64,000 bases of DNA, taken from assembly GCA_902543185.1 (NCBI GenBank), contig CACBXB010000011.1:1-64000 (forward strand). Reading direction: 5' to 3'. Of the stretch, positions 8,538 to 18,539 are shown one piece after another. The stretch is from Paracoccaceae bacterium. Lineage in GTDB: Bacteria > Pseudomonadota > Alphaproteobacteria > Rhodobacterales > Rhodobacteraceae. The translations under genes and the position numbers were made by a program. The notes beneath the pieces are model-generated. The model had not been told where the DNA came from. It was given only the letters and a program-made list of their open reading frames with translations, and made no database searches. Each line of letters begins with the position of its first letter. The stretch's first letter is position 1.

Positions 8538-8909
8538 TCAGCGTGATAGTAAATCAACAGTAATCACAAGCCAGGCTATGCCTGTAGCGATTGCAGTAAT
8601 AGCTACAGCTGCACTACCAGCATCTTTTGCATGTTTCGCTGCTGGTCTTTGTTTAATACTTATATCATCTACAATGCGTTCTATAGCTGTGTTGAGACAC
8701 TCAGCTGCCAATATCAAAATACCACCAGCTAGTATTATCGCCTGCTGGGTAAAAGTTATGGGTAAGAAAAAAGTTAAAGAACCAGAAATGATATTTGCGA
8801 TTATCCACTGCCATAAGCTTCCTTCGGTTTTGGCAACATGGTGGAAACCATACCAGGACCAAACAGTTCTATTTTTTATTTTGATTAGTTCTCGTAGTAT
8901 TAATCTCAT
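8538..8909 (-). CDS. dgkA: Diacylglycerol kinase DgkA
   Basis: A 123-residue inner-membrane enzyme that phosphorylates diacylglycerol to phosphatidic acid, recycling lipid released during envelope synthesis. The family signature ECLNTAIE (Glu and Asn of the active site) and KHAKDAGSAAV are present, and three hydrophobic segments fit the small trimeric kinase. Length matches the family (about 120). The neighbour upstream is ispG, 36 bp away on the same strand. Confidence 0.95.
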   Translation of the reverse strand: MRLILRELIKIKNRTVWSWYGFHHVAKTEGSLWQWIIANIISGSLTFFLPITFTQQAIILAGGILILAAECLNTAIERIVDDISIKQRPAAKHAKDAGSAAVAITAIATGIAWLVITVDLLSR

Positions 8910-8945
8910 GAAAATTTTACTTTTAAATGCTCAAGTTGGTATGAT

Positions 8946-10073
8946 TTATTCCGCAGGTTCTTGAACCTTTTCCGCATCAATTTCTTTCGCACGCTTTTCA
9001 ACAAGATCAACAATATGTTCGACCATATCATCATTGCTAATACGGTGATCCTGTTTTCCAGCCCAATAAATCATACCATTTCCGGCTCCACCACCAGTGA
9101 ACCCTATATCTGTCATTAGAGCTTCTCCTGGGCCATTAACGACGCATCCGATTATTGATAGGCTCATTGGTGTTTTAACGTGGGCAAGACGGTCTTCTAA
9201 AATTTGAACCGTTTCTATAACGTTAAAGCCTTGCCTTGCGCAGGATGGGCATGAAATTATATTCACCCCCCGATGCCTTAGCCCAAGGGATTTCAATATA
9301 TCATAGCCAACTTTTACCTCTTCTACAGGATCGGCGGACAAAGAAACTCTAATAGTATCACCTATGCCTAACCAAAGAAGGCTGCCTAAACCAATAGAAG
9401 ACTTTATAGTACCGCTCATCAAGCCCCCCGCTTCAGTAATCCCCAGATGTAACGGCGCATCAGTAGCGTCTGCAAGAGCTTGATAAGCTGCTGCAGATAA
9501 AAAAACATCAGATGCTTTGACGCTTATTTTAAATTCGTGGAAATCATTATCTTCTAAAATTTTAATATGATCCAATCCGCTTTCTACCATTGCCTCTGGA
9601 CAAGGTTCACCATACTTTTCAAGCAAATCTTTTTCTAATGATCCAGCATTTACACCAATACGCATAGAGCAATTATTATCCTTTGCCGCTCGAATAACCT
9701 CTTTAACTCTCTCTTCAGCCCCAATGTTTCCTGGATTTATTCTCAAGCAGGCTGCCCCTGCTTCTGCAGCCTCTATGCCTCTTTTGTAATGGAAATGAAT
9801 ATCTGCAACGATTGGAACTGGGCTTTCCTTAACAATTTCTTTCAGTGCTTTACTACTGTCTAGATCTGGCACTGAAACCCTGACAAGATCTGCGCCGGCT
9901 TCGGAAGCAGCAATTACTTGTTTAATTGTGCTTTTTACGTCTGTGGTTAGTGTATTAGTCATTGTTTGGACTGCAATAGGGGCGTCACCACCAATAGGAA
10001 CGTTTCCAACATTTATTTTGCGTGATTTACGCCTGTAAATATTCCGCCAAGGCCTAATATGGTTTTCAGACAT
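8946..10073 (-). CDS. ispG: 4-hydroxy-3-methylbut-2-enyl diphosphate synthase IspG
   Basis: Iron-sulfur enzyme of the MEP isoprenoid pathway that converts MEcPP to HMBPP. The TIM-barrel part opens with [12 protein letters not shown], and the C-terminal part carries the [4Fe-4S] ligands in SCPSC and [10 protein letters not shown]. The ATG at 10073 (MSENHIRPW) gives 375 residues, the usual length; the longer TTG reading adds eleven unlikely residues. The gene follows the RodZ-like gene closely (59 bp), suggesting joint transcription. Confidence 0.97.
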   Translation of the reverse strand: MSENHIRPWRNIYRRKSRKINVGNVPIGGDAPIAVQTMTNTLTTDVKSTIKQVIAASEAGADLVRVSVPDLDSSKALKEIVKESPVPIVADIHFHYKRGIEAAEAGAACLRINPGNIGAEERVKEVIRAAKDNNCSMRIGVNAGSLEKDLLEKYGEPCPEAMVESGLDHIKILEDNDFHEFKISVKASDVFLSAAAYQALADATDAPLHLGITEAGGLMSGTIKSSIGLGSLLWLGIGDTIRVSLSADPVEEVKVGYDILKSLGLRHRGVNIISCPSCARQGFNVIETVQILEDRLAHVKTPMSLSIIGCVVNGPGEALMTDIGFTGGGAGNGMIYWAGKQDHRISNDDMVEHIVDLVEKRAKEIDAEKVQEPAE

Positions 10074-10132
10074 TTCTTTACCGTTCTTATGACACTCATA
10101 TGCCAATTGTTTTATGAACGATAAATAGCCTT

Positions 10133-11371
10133 TTAGTCCAGTTTAAACTTCTGTAAACTCGGAAAATTTCCTTCAGAAATCAACTCGGCAATCAGTTTTT
10201 TATTCAGAAGATCGGGCGTCTGTAAATTCGAAACAATATTAGCAGCAGATAGTTCAACATTTTTTCTAACTGATGTGCCACTTCCCACCGGTCCAAAAAG
10301 TTCACCATTTACAGAGAAATAGACATAACCGGACATTCCTGCTCTAAGTTGTGGTGGAATTTCCAATTGAGGTAAAATAAATTCTTCTCCTGGAAGCATT
10401 ATATTTTCATAAATTACCGTACCATCAGAAGCAGTAATCTGCACCCAAGCGTTTTCAGTTACCAAGACTGCAATGGTAGGTGGAAGATCTTGAACAACCT
10501 GGATTGATGCCTCTTCGATATTATTGGCAAGCACTTTTTCAGCTAAGTTGATTTCTAATCCATCATTTGTAATTTGAGGAATATTTAACTTTTGATCCAT
10601 ATCAAAATTATTGGAAAAAGATGGATCTAAGGTGGAGATAGGACCATCCCTAGATGTAAGAACTGGCACATCTAAAGCCTGAGGTCGATATAATCGATCT
10701 AATCGATCATTTGACACCCGGTCTATTGCTAGGCTGGCTACATTTTCTTCCCTTATAAGTTCTGAGCTGATCTCGGTAAGAACTACTGGCGTTGCGTCAG
10801 AGGGTGAAATTTTAACTGTTTGCATTTGATTAAATAGCGTTAATCCACCATAACCAATTCCACATAAGACAAGTAATAATGCAGCTAAAGATCCTATGGC
10901 TCCAGGTTCAATTTTGTCAAAAGTTTTTGCGGAGTTGTCCAATATTGCTGAAGGAGATTTATTAAAAAGTTCTTCTCCATCAATAAAAGTTTCAGATGGC
11001 AGTAATACGGATTGCGTATTGGATTTGACTGACGACGCTTTATCTGACATTCCATGAACAGTAGAAAAGCCACTTTCCACACAAAACTTCTCAAAAGTTT
11101 CATCGGGGTCCAAATTCAAATAGCGAGCGTAAGAGCGTACGTAACCGGAAACGAATCCGGGAGTATCAAATGCGAGAGGGTCACAATTTTCTATAGCTGA
11201 AATATAGGCGGCTTTAATTTTTAGCTCACTTTGAACTTCTACAAGGGACTTTCCTAAGGTTGCTCGTTCGCCACGCAGAGTGTCTCCTAGTTTCAACTCA
11301 AAGTCGTCGAAACCCTTTGGTTTATTTTTATTATCTTCCTGACTATTATAAGCCAGTTTATATTTAGCCAT
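10133..11371 (-). CDS. RodZ-like HTH membrane protein (DUF4115)
   Basis: An N-terminal helix-turn-helix of the Xre type (about 25-95: [19 protein letters not shown] through [12 protein letters not shown]), one membrane segment near 160-182 ([18 protein letters not shown]), a low-complexity periplasmic linker, and a C-terminal beta domain (DUF4115) with [16 protein letters not shown]. This is the layout of RodZ, which tethers MreB to the membrane for rod-shape growth. Rhodobacterales copies beside ispG are usually annotated this way. 412 residues from the ATG at 11371; a TTG two codons upstream is possible. The 114-bp gap upstream contains an imperfect GC-rich hairpin (11402-11433). Confidence 0.85.
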   Translation of the reverse strand: MAKYKLAYNSQEDNKNKPKGFDDFELKLGDTLRGERATLGKSLVEVQSELKIKAAYISAIENCDPLAFDTPGFVSGYVRSYARYLNLDPDETFEKFCVESGFSTVHGMSDKASSVKSNTQSVLLPSETFIDGEELFNKSPSAILDNSAKTFDKIEPGAIGSLAALLLVLCGIGYGGLTLFNQMQTVKISPSDATPVVLTEISSELIREENVASLAIDRVSNDRLDRLYRPQALDVPVLTSRDGPISTLDPSFSNNFDMDQKLNIPQITNDGLEINLAEKVLANNIEEASIQVVQDLPPTIAVLVTENAWVQITASDGTVIYENIMLPGEEFILPQLEIPPQLRAGMSGYVYFSVNGELFGPVGSGTSVRKNVELSAANIVSNLQTPDLLNKKLIAELISEGNFPSLQKFKLD

Positions 11372-11484
11372 AACCAATTTACCCCAAGTGCCTTAACCCC
11401 AGCCGAAAGCAATTAGCGAATCGCTTTCACGGCACATAACCCACTGTTTATCACAATAAACTTGTTTTTGCACTTACATCAAAC

Positions 11485-12729
11485 TTATGCGCTTAACTCG
11501 GCACGATTCAGCGCACAATGAGACCAAAGGTAGTCCATCGATGCTACCAAGTGATCTATCTCTTTTGGCCCGTGCACGGGAGACGGAGTAAACCTAAGAC
11601 GTTCGGTGCCTCGTGGAACGGTTGGGTAATTTATTGGTTGCACATAGATATCAAAATCTGACAATAGCATATCAGAAAGTTTTTTCGTATGGATGGGGTC
11701 ACCTACAACAACTGGTATTATATGGCTTCCATGATCAATTATAGGAAGGCCCAAAGCCTTCAACCTAGCTTTCAGAACCTTTGCTTGTAGTTGGTGTTGC
11801 TCTCGGAGCAGATGATTAGCTTTTAAGTGTTCTACAGATGCGGCCGCGCCAGCCGCAATTGCAGGCGGTAGAGAGGTTGTAAATATAAACCCTGGTGCAT
11901 ATGATCTTAAAGCATCGCAAAGTTTCTCAGATGAAGCAATGTATCCACCCATGACTCCAAAAGCTTTTGCCAAGGTTCCGTTAATAATATCAATGCGAGA
12001 TAGTAAATTATACTGTTCAGCTAGTCCACCACCGGTTTTCCCATACATTCCAACAGCATGGACCTCATCAATGTATGTTAAAGCTGAAAATTCCTCACCT
12101 AAATCACATATCTCTTTGATAGGCGCAAAATCGCCATCCATAGAATAAATGGATTCAAAGGCTATCAGTTTGGGAACTTTTGGATCATCAGCCTTTAAAA
12201 GTTTGCGCAAGTGTTCTACGTCATTATGACGAAAAATTCTCCGCTCACAACCATTTCTACGTATTCCTTCGATCATTGAAGCATGATTCAACTCGTCAGA
12301 GTATATAATTAAATCGGGCAAGAGCTTTGAGAGAGTTGAAAGAGCTGAATCGTTAGCAACGTAGGCGCTTGTGAATAAAAGACAAGCCTCTTTGTCATGC
12401 AGGCTGGCTAACTGATGTTCAAGTTTTTTGTGATGCACAGTAGTTCCAGATATATTTCTAGTACCTCCAGAACCAGCACCAGCGCTACTAAGCGCGTCTT
12501 GCATTGCTTTTAAAACAATATCGCTTTGGCCCATGCCGAGGTAATCGTTACCGCACCAGACAGTGACTGATCTTTCTGTATTATCTTTTGCTATCCATCG
12601 TGCATTTGGGAAATTGCCTCTAGCGCGCTCAATTTCAATAAAAGTGCGATATCTTCCCTCTAAATGCAGGCTTTTTAACGCAGCATCGAGTTTCTGCTCA
12701 TAAAAACTTTTATCTATGTCTTTTGTCAT
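11485..12729 (-). CDS. hemA: 5-aminolevulinate synthase
   Basis: PLP enzyme that condenses glycine with succinyl-CoA to 5-aminolevulinate, the first committed step of haem synthesis in alphaproteobacteria (Shemin pathway). The 414-residue length is typical. Visible landmarks: [21 protein letters not shown], the cofactor Asp in [12 protein letters not shown], and the Schiff-base Lys in NGTLAKAFG. The ribosome-binding site is weak. A near-perfect inverted repeat lies 20-43 nt upstream of the start and may control the gene. Confidence 0.98.
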   Translation of the reverse strand: MTKDIDKSFYEQKLDAALKSLHLEGRYRTFIEIERARGNFPNARWIAKDNTERSVTVWCGNDYLGMGQSDIVLKAMQDALSSAGAGSGGTRNISGTTVHHKKLEHQLASLHDKEACLLFTSAYVANDSALSTLSKLLPDLIIYSDELNHASMIEGIRRNGCERRIFRHNDVEHLRKLLKADDPKVPKLIAFESIYSMDGDFAPIKEICDLGEEFSALTYIDEVHAVGMYGKTGGGLAEQYNLLSRIDIINGTLAKAFGVMGGYIASSEKLCDALRSYAPGFIFTTSLPPAIAAGAAASVEHLKANHLLREQHQLQAKVLKARLKALGLPIIDHGSHIIPVVVGDPIHTKKLSDMLLSDFDIYVQPINYPTVPRGTERLRFTPSPVHGPKEIDHLVASMDYLWSHCALNRAELSA

Positions 12730-12748
12730 CAGACGTTTTCTTTTTTTG

Positions 12749-12772
12749 ACCTTGATGCTAAATTATCAAGGT
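12749..12772. promoter_or_regulatory. Inverted repeat upstream of hemA
   Basis: ACCTTGAT (12749-12756), 8 nt, ATCAAGGT (12765-12772): two perfect 8-bp arms. The inner TTGAT...ATCAA half-sites equal those of FNR-family sites, but the spacer is 8 nt rather than the usual 4. It could be an operator for another dimeric regulator or, in the hemA mRNA, a stable hairpin ending 19 nt before the start codon. Confidence 0.5.
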
Positions 12773-12882
12773 TTACTATCTAAATTTACGCTTTTATTTT
12801 TTGCCTTGTTCGTGCGACAATCAACGTCTAGGCTAAATTTCTTACACGTTACAGATATTCGTAAATATGAGGGTTTCAATAG

Positions 12883-14268
12883 ATGCTAGATGCCACTTTG
12901 TCGCGCATAGACAGTGAAATGGAACAAAATCTCAAGAGGTTGTTTGATTTTCTGAAAATAAAATCAATATCCACCGATCCAGAGTTTGAAAAAGACTGTG
13001 CTGAAGCGGCAGATTGGTTAGTAGCGGATCTGAATTCTTTTGGCGCAAAAGTAGAAAAATATGAAACTGGAGGACATCCCTTAGTTTTAGGAGACTTAGG
13101 ATGTGACAGTGGACTCCACATCCTATTTTACGGACATTACGATGTACAGCCTGTTGACCCATTAGAATTATGGGACAATGACCCATTTGAACCGATTATC
13201 GAAAAACTGCCAAACGGACCTGTCATACGTGCTCGTGGATCATCAGATGATAAAGGGCAACTAATGACATTTGTTGAAGCTTGCAGGGTTTGGATTGCTC
13301 AAAATGGTTCACTTCCATTTAAGGTAACTTTTTTCTTTGAGGGTGAAGAAGAAAGCGGATCTCCAAACTTAGTTCCATTCATGAAAAAATATAAAAAGCA
13401 AATATCGTCAGATATTGTTCTAATATGCGATACTTGGTTATTTGAAAGTAGAGTGCCTTCGATTGTAACTATGTTGAGGGGTATTCTTAAAGAAGAAATT
13501 ATTATAACCGGACCAGATAAAGATCTTCATTCTGGAATGTACGGAGGTATTTCTACCAACCCAGCACGGCTACTTACTAATGTTTTATCTGCTCTGCATG
13601 ATAAAGATGGCGCTGTAACAATACCAGGTTTTTACGATGGCGTTTCAGAATTATCCAATAATATTAAAGATCAATGGAAAAATCTAAATTTTAAACATGA
13701 TCAATTCCTTAGTGACGTTGGTTTATCTATACCAGCAGGAGAAAAAGGTAGGTCTCCGCTTGAGATGATATGGTCGAGACCAACTTGTGAAATTAATGGC
13801 ATAAAATCTGGTTATATAAATGCGGGATTTAAAACGGTTTTACCATCTCAAGCCTCAGCAAAAATAAGCTTTAGATTGGTAGGAAACCAAGATCCTTTAA
13901 AAATCCGCAAGTCTTTCCGAAAAATGATTCAAAATCTTGTCCCCATTGACTGTACAGTTACATTTTTAGAACACGAAGCCTCAAAAGCTAGCCAAATGGA
14001 TACCTCGTCTCCAGAGTTTGAAAAAGCAAGAGAAGCGATTTCAGAAGAATGGGGAATTGAGGCCGCTTTCGTTGGTTGCGGCGGTTCTATTCCGATTGCT
14101 GGTCATTTCCAGCAAATAACTGGGGTAGATCCAATGCTGATAGGGTTTGCTAAAGATGATGACCAAATTCATAGCCCAAACGAGAAATATGATCTTGAGA
14201 GTTTTCGAAAAGGTATCCGTAGCTGGGTAAGAGTGATAAATTCCTTTTCTGAGTTGCAAAATGTTTGA
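12883..14268 (+). CDS. M20 family metallopeptidase (dipeptidase-like)
   Basis: A 461-residue di-zinc hydrolase of the M20/M28 clan. Metal and catalytic residues are visible in GHYDVQP, in SSDDKGQ and in the Glu pair of EGEEESGS. The later dimerisation domain contains GPDKDLHSGMYGG, and a C-terminal His lies in the DDQIHSPNE motif. It probably cleaves dipeptides or N-acyl amino acids in the cytosol; no signal peptide is present. The start codon is the ATG at 12883, with GAGGG upstream. Its last 8 bp overlap the dehalogenase-like gene, so the two are probably co-translated. Confidence 0.9.
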   Translation: MLDATLSRIDSEMEQNLKRLFDFLKIKSISTDPEFEKDCAEAADWLVADLNSFGAKVEKYETGGHPLVLGDLGCDSGLHILFYGHYDVQPVDPLELWDNDPFEPIIEKLPNGPVIRARGSSDDKGQLMTFVEACRVWIAQNGSLPFKVTFFFEGEEESGSPNLVPFMKKYKKQISSDIVLICDTWLFESRVPSIVTMLRGILKEEIIITGPDKDLHSGMYGGISTNPARLLTNVLSALHDKDGAVTIPGFYDGVSELSNNIKDQWKNLNFKHDQFLSDVGLSIPAGEKGRSPLEMIWSRPTCEINGIKSGYINAGFKTVLPSQASAKISFRLVGNQDPLKIRKSFRKMIQNLVPIDCTVTFLEHEASKASQMDTSSPEFEKAREAISEEWGIEAAFVGCGGSIPIAGHFQQITGVDPMLIGFAKDDDQIHSPNEKYDLESFRKGIRSWVRVINSFSELQNV

Positions 14269-15148
14269 AGATTTTGTGCTCTCGAATGCCAAAGTGAATG
14301 GTATAGAAATAAATTTTAGAATAAAAAATAAAGATAACGCATCTGAAAATGCGGTTTTGTTTCTTCATGGATTTCCTCAAACTCATGCAATGTGGGCAGG
14401 AATAGCTGACAAGTTCCCTGAAAATTATCCTATTATCTGTTCCGACCTAAGAGGGTATGGTAACTCGGAAAAGCCAATTGGTTTTGAAAATTTTAGTTTT
14501 AGACATATGGCTGAGGACCAATTTCAATTAATGTCCCACTTGGGTTTCAAAAAATTTCATATTGTGGGTCACGATAGAGGAGGGCGAGTAGCTTATAGAA
14601 TGGCACTCGATGAGACTGATCGAGTAAAAACTATCACATTAATGGATATAGTCCCCACAGAACTTTTGCTCTCTGGGTTAACAACTCAGGTTGCCCAAAG
14701 CTATTATCATTGGTTATTTTTGGCCCAAAAATCACCGTTCCCAGAAAAATTGATTTCTGCGGATCCTGATTATTTTTATGAATCTTGTCTTTTGGGTTGG
14801 GGCGCAGCAAATCTTGACAGCTTCGACCCAGAAAAACTCAGCCAATACAGAAAATCTTGGAATAACGTAGATACAATTCGTGCTATGTGTGACGACTATA
14901 GAGCAGCAATTCATTTCGACTGGGCTCTTGATAAAGAGGATCGAAATCGTTGTCTTGAGATCCCAGCTTGCGTGATGTGGGGAAAAACAGGAGCAATGGC
15001 TCGGCACTTCGATGTGCCTGCAACTTGGAGTAAAAATTTTTTAAATATTGAAAAAAAACCGATGGAAGGCGGGCATTTTTTTCCTGATCAATATCCACAA
15101 GAAACTGTAAGTGCTTTACTCTCTTTTATTATTAACAATATTAATTAA
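14261..15148 (+). CDS. Fluoroacetate/haloacetate dehalogenase-like hydrolase
   Basis: A 295-residue alpha/beta hydrolase whose whole length resembles fluoroacetate dehalogenase. Residues known to matter in that family are all present in order: nucleophile Asp105 and the carboxylate-binding Arg106 and Arg109 in GHDRGGR, Asp129 in LMDIVPT, the halide-binding His150-Trp151 and Tyr213 (CDDYRA), and base His272 in GGHFF. The enzyme hydrolyses the carbon-halogen bond of haloacetates to glycolate. The start overlaps the M20 peptidase gene by 8 bp. Actual halide specificity (F or Cl) cannot be read from sequence; an epoxide hydrolase is the alternative, made less likely by the HW pair. Confidence 0.85.
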   Translation: MFEDFVLSNAKVNGIEINFRIKNKDNASENAVLFLHGFPQTHAMWAGIADKFPENYPIICSDLRGYGNSEKPIGFENFSFRHMAEDQFQLMSHLGFKKFHIVGHDRGGRVAYRMALDETDRVKTITLMDIVPTELLLSGLTTQVAQSYYHWLFLAQKSPFPEKLISADPDYFYESCLLGWGAANLDSFDPEKLSQYRKSWNNVDTIRAMCDDYRAAIHFDWALDKEDRNRCLEIPACVMWGKTGAMARHFDVPATWSKNFLNIEKKPMEGGHFFPDQYPQETVSALLSFIINNIN

Positions 15149-15853
15149 AGCATCGAACGGAACATAGCCCCGAATTAATTCATCATTCATAACAAAGGTT
15201 GGAGTTCCGCTTATTTTCAGCCTTTCAGCCAGATTGCGAGTATAAGCAATCATACCATTGACCTCATTACTTTCCATTGCACTTTCAACAAGGTTGGCAT
15301 CTAAATTTAGGTTACTTATAATTTGTTCTAAGGCTTTCTCACTTGGCGGACCTTTCAATTTAATTAAAATGTCGTGAACTAGCTTATACATTTCATCGCC
15401 ATGTACGATTTTAACTGCCAAAGAAAATTTAGATAATAATAGAGAGTCGTCGCCTAATATAGGAAACTCCTTTATTACAAAACGAATATTTCCGTCAGTA
15501 CTCAGAAGCTTTTCCACCTCATTATGGGCTTTCTTGCAATAACCACACCTGTAATCAACAAACTCCACCAGCGTGATATCTCCATTTGGATTTCCGCCAA
15601 TGAACGAAAAGCCATCTTCAAAAATAGCTTTTTCATGCTTTTTCACTAACTCAAAATCAGATTGTATCGCTGCTTGCTGCTCTTTTTTCCTCAACACTTC
15701 AACGGCTTCCATGATAACTTCAGGGTTTTCCAGTAGGTATAGTCGAATTTCTTCTTGCAATATCGCTCTTTCAGCTTCGCTTATTTTAGAGAGGTCTAAA
15801 GCAAATGATTGAGTTGCCAATAAAAATAAAAACGAAATTACCATTCTAAACAT
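15116..15853 (-). CDS. DsbA-family periplasmic thiol oxidoreductase
   Basis: A cleavable signal peptide (about 1-18, ending FALD), a helical N-terminal extension (about 20-85), and a thioredoxin-like domain with the redox motif CGYC (Cys103, Cys106) and the cis-Pro loop SGTPTF. This layout (helical extension plus DsbA fold) resembles Com1/ScsC-type proteins that make or isomerise disulfides in the periplasm. Its 3' end overlaps the dehalogenase-like gene tail-to-tail by 33 bp. The 236 bp upstream, shared with the aminotransferase gene, are AT-rich and show no clear site. Confidence 0.93.
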   Translation of the reverse strand: MFRMVISFLFLLATQSFALDLSKISEAERAILQEEIRLYLLENPEVIMEAVEVLRKKEQQAAIQSDFELVKKHEKAIFEDGFSFIGGNPNGDITLVEFVDYRCGYCKKAHNEVEKLLSTDGNIRFVIKEFPILGDDSLLLSKFSLAVKIVHGDEMYKLVHDILIKLKGPPSEKALEQIISNLNLDANLVESAMESNEVNGMIAYTRNLAERLKISGTPTFVMNDELIRGYVPFDALINIVNNKRE

Positions 15854-16089
15854 TGTTTGGACCTATTATTTGGATTAACTCGACTGTGGTTTTTAGAGAT
15901 TGCATTTTCCTTAATATGGTAAATATATTTTCTCACCCACTTGCCATAGGGTTAAATCAATTTTTAAATAGTGCAACCTTCTAAATTAGATTAAAAATGT
16001 AACATGAAAATTTGTTATAAATTTTACCGACAGTCAAAGCTTATTTATCCTGGAAAACTTGGATCTAAAAAATATGGGGAAGCAATCGC

Positions 16090-17241
16090 ATGAAATACTC
16101 GATGAGAGGGAATGTAGATCCATTCATTGTCATGGATGTTATGGAAAATGCCAGACAAGCTGAAGAAGGTGGCCGTAAAATTATACATATGGAGGTCGGC
16201 CAGCCTAGTACGGCGGCACCATCTGATGCCCTAGAGCGAACGTCTCAAATAATTAAAAGCAACCCTCTTGGATATACAGTTGCACTAGGCTTGCCAGAAT
16301 TAAGAAAAAAAATCTCACAATTATACGGCCATTGGTACAATTTAGACTTAGATCCATCGCGTGTAATTGTAACATCAGGTTCTTCGGGAGCTTTCATCCT
16401 ATCTTTTACCGCTCTTTTTGAGGAAGGTGAGAGGGTGGGTATAGGTGCTCCTGGTTACCCCAGTTATCGACAAATTTTGAAATCACTTGGAATATCACCA
16501 GTTGATATCATTACAAATTTCGAAAATAAATTTCAACCTACGGCAAAAGATGTTGTGTCTCAAAATTTAGATGGATTGCTCGTTGCGTCACCTTCAAACC
16601 CCACGGGCAGCATGTTGAGTAAGGATGAGCTTACTGATTTAATAGAAGCATCTCATTCTATTGGTGCAAATTTCATAAGTGATGAAATATATCATGGCAT
16701 ACAGTATGAAAAAAAAGCTGTTTCAGCCTTAGAAGTTACCGATGAGTGTTATGTAATCAATTCGTTTTCAAAATTTTTTTCTATGACTGGATGGCGCGTT
16801 GGTTGGATGGTTGTTCCCCAAAATCATATCAGAGTCGTGGAGCGTTTAGCTCAAAATTTATTTATATGTTCTCCACACGTTTCTCAGTTTGCGGCTTTAG
16901 AAGCTATGAGTTGTGAAGACGAGCTGTCTCGAAATTTAAATATTTATCGCAAAAATCGTCAAATTATCATGAAGGGATTGAAAAAGATAGGATTACAAAG
17001 CTTTGCCCCTCCCGATGGGGCATTTTATTTCTACATAGATATCTCTCAATTTAGTGATAACAGTTTATCTTTTTGCAATGAAATTTTGGAAGAAGTTGGT
17101 GTGGCTATAACTCCGGGCGTAGATTTCGATCCAGAGAGAGGCAAAACGACAATTAGAATTTCATATGCTAGATCAACTGAAGAAATAACAGAGGGCATGG
17201 AGAGGCTAGACCAATTTATGAAAAAACGAGGGTATTTTTGA
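16090..17241 (+). CDS. PLP-dependent class I/II aminotransferase
   Basis: A 383-residue fold-type I aminotransferase. Visible: VGQPS near the N terminus, GYTVALGLPELR, the cofactor-contacting SNPTG and SDEIYHG, the Schiff-base Lys in NSFSKFFSMTGWRVGW, and the substrate-carboxylate Arg near the C terminus in TTIRISYA. GGGGAAG precedes the ATG. The amino acid substrate cannot be told from sequence; aspartate, aromatic or alanine-type enzymes all share these motifs. The amiC gene begins within its stop codon, so the two are coupled. Confidence 0.93.
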   Translation: MKYSMRGNVDPFIVMDVMENARQAEEGGRKIIHMEVGQPSTAAPSDALERTSQIIKSNPLGYTVALGLPELRKKISQLYGHWYNLDLDPSRVIVTSGSSGAFILSFTALFEEGERVGIGAPGYPSYRQILKSLGISPVDIITNFENKFQPTAKDVVSQNLDGLLVASPSNPTGSMLSKDELTDLIEASHSIGANFISDEIYHGIQYEKKAVSALEVTDECYVINSFSKFFSMTGWRVGWMVVPQNHIRVVERLAQNLFICSPHVSQFAALEAMSCEDELSRNLNIYRKNRQIIMKGLKKIGLQSFAPPDGAFYFYIDISQFSDNSLSFCNEILEEVGVAITPGVDFDPERGKTTIRISYARSTEEITEGMERLDQFMKKRGYF

Positions 17242-18443
17242 TAAAATTTTTTTATACAGTCGTTTTTTTAGTTTTTGCCGTGCCAGCAGAATCAGAAGTT
17301 AGTTTTGCTAGACTATTATATGAAAATTCTTTTGCAAAGGATCGATTTTTTGGTGGCCTTGAAATTAATCTTAGCTTAAGCCAGGGTGTTCCTTACAAAA
17401 TAAGATTTTTAGAGGATCCAATAAGCTTAATCATCGATTTTAATATAGTGAACTTTGCTGATATAGATCCACAAAAAATTAATCATAGTAAGCATATAAA
17501 ATTTATAAAATTTGAAGAATTAGACTCTAAATGGTCAAGGCTTTCGATCCAATTTGAGGACTTCTGGAGTATTGAAAATACTGAAATGAGGATTGATCCA
17601 CGCGATAGTAGCGCAACAGTTTCAATTTTATTACAATCTGTATCTGAAGATGTTTTTAAATCAGAAAATATAAATGATAACAATTTCTTAAAGAGTAAAA
17701 ATTCGGAACAAAAACAAAAAAGTGCAGTTATTGCAAATGAGGAATTTGTAGTTGTTTTGGACCCTGGGCATGGTGGTAAAGATCCCGGTGCTGAGGCCAG
17801 TGGTTATCTTGAATCTAATCTAATGTTGGAGTTGGCCACAGCGGTCAAAGAAAGTTTAATTAGAAACACTGAATTTAAGGTTGTTTTGACGAGGGAAGAA
17901 GACATATTTCTTTCTCTTGAGGATCGGATAACTATAGCAGCACAATCCGGTGCAGATCTTTTCATTTCATTGCATGCAGACGCTGTAATTGAAGGAGAGG
18001 CGAGCGGGACAACGGTTTATCTTTTAAGTGAAAATGCAACTGATAAAATGAGTGCCCAGTTAGCTTCGAGGCACGACCGGTCAGAAATTTTAAGAGATGT
18101 TGATCTGAGTGGCGTAGATAGCCAGGTCGCTTCTGTATTAATTGACATGGCAAGGCAAGAAACAAAGCCACGAAATGAAGCCGTTGCTTCTTTTATTCTT
18201 CAAGTTTTTAAGGAAAAAATCACGGAGCTCAGTTCGCAGCCGTTAAGGTATGCAGCATTTTCCGTTTTAAAATCTCCAGATATTCCATCAATTCTGATAG
18301 AGGCGGGCTTTATGTCTACATCCTCCGATTTACAAAATTTAATTACACCACAGTGGCGGGTAGAATTTGCTGATGCACTTTCTGAAGCAATATTTCGATG
18401 GCAAATAAAAGATAAACAGCAGAAATTTTTAAAAAAGGAATAA
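17238..18443 (+). CDS. amiC: N-acetylmuramoyl-L-alanine amidase (AmiC type)
   Basis: A periplasmic zinc amidase that cuts the stem peptide from peptidoglycan during daughter-cell separation. An N-terminal signal segment is followed by an AMIN-like beta domain (about 20-130), a linker, and an Amidase_3 domain with zinc ligands in DPGHGGKDPGA (His), in the following ESNLML (Glu) and in SLHADA (His), and the catalytic Glu in ILIEAGFMS. The TTG start at 17238 overlaps the aminotransferase stop (TTGA). Gene order amiC - PBP1A - prfB is common in Rhodobacterales. Confidence 0.95.
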   Translation: MIKFFYTVVFLVFAVPAESEVSFARLLYENSFAKDRFFGGLEINLSLSQGVPYKIRFLEDPISLIIDFNIVNFADIDPQKINHSKHIKFIKFEELDSKWSRLSIQFEDFWSIENTEMRIDPRDSSATVSILLQSVSEDVFKSENINDNNFLKSKNSEQKQKSAVIANEEFVVVLDPGHGGKDPGAEASGYLESNLMLELATAVKESLIRNTEFKVVLTREEDIFLSLEDRITIAAQSGADLFISLHADAVIEGEASGTTVYLLSENATDKMSAQLASRHDRSEILRDVDLSGVDSQVASVLIDMARQETKPRNEAVASFILQVFKEKITELSSQPLRYAAFSVLKSPDIPSILIEAGFMSTSSDLQNLITPQWRVEFADALSEAIFRWQIKDKQQKFLKKE

Positions 18444-18539
18444 TCTTAAAATTGGACCTATTTAATCAAAAACATATTGTAAGTATTCCAGAGCATGGGT
18501 AATTTGTTCACTACATTTGAGACTGTTAAGGGATAAACA

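Noticed and set aside
12754-12770. A standard FNR site at hemA
   Set aside because: The half-sites TTGAT/ATCAA match, but the spacer is 8 nt, not 4, so FNR could not contact both.
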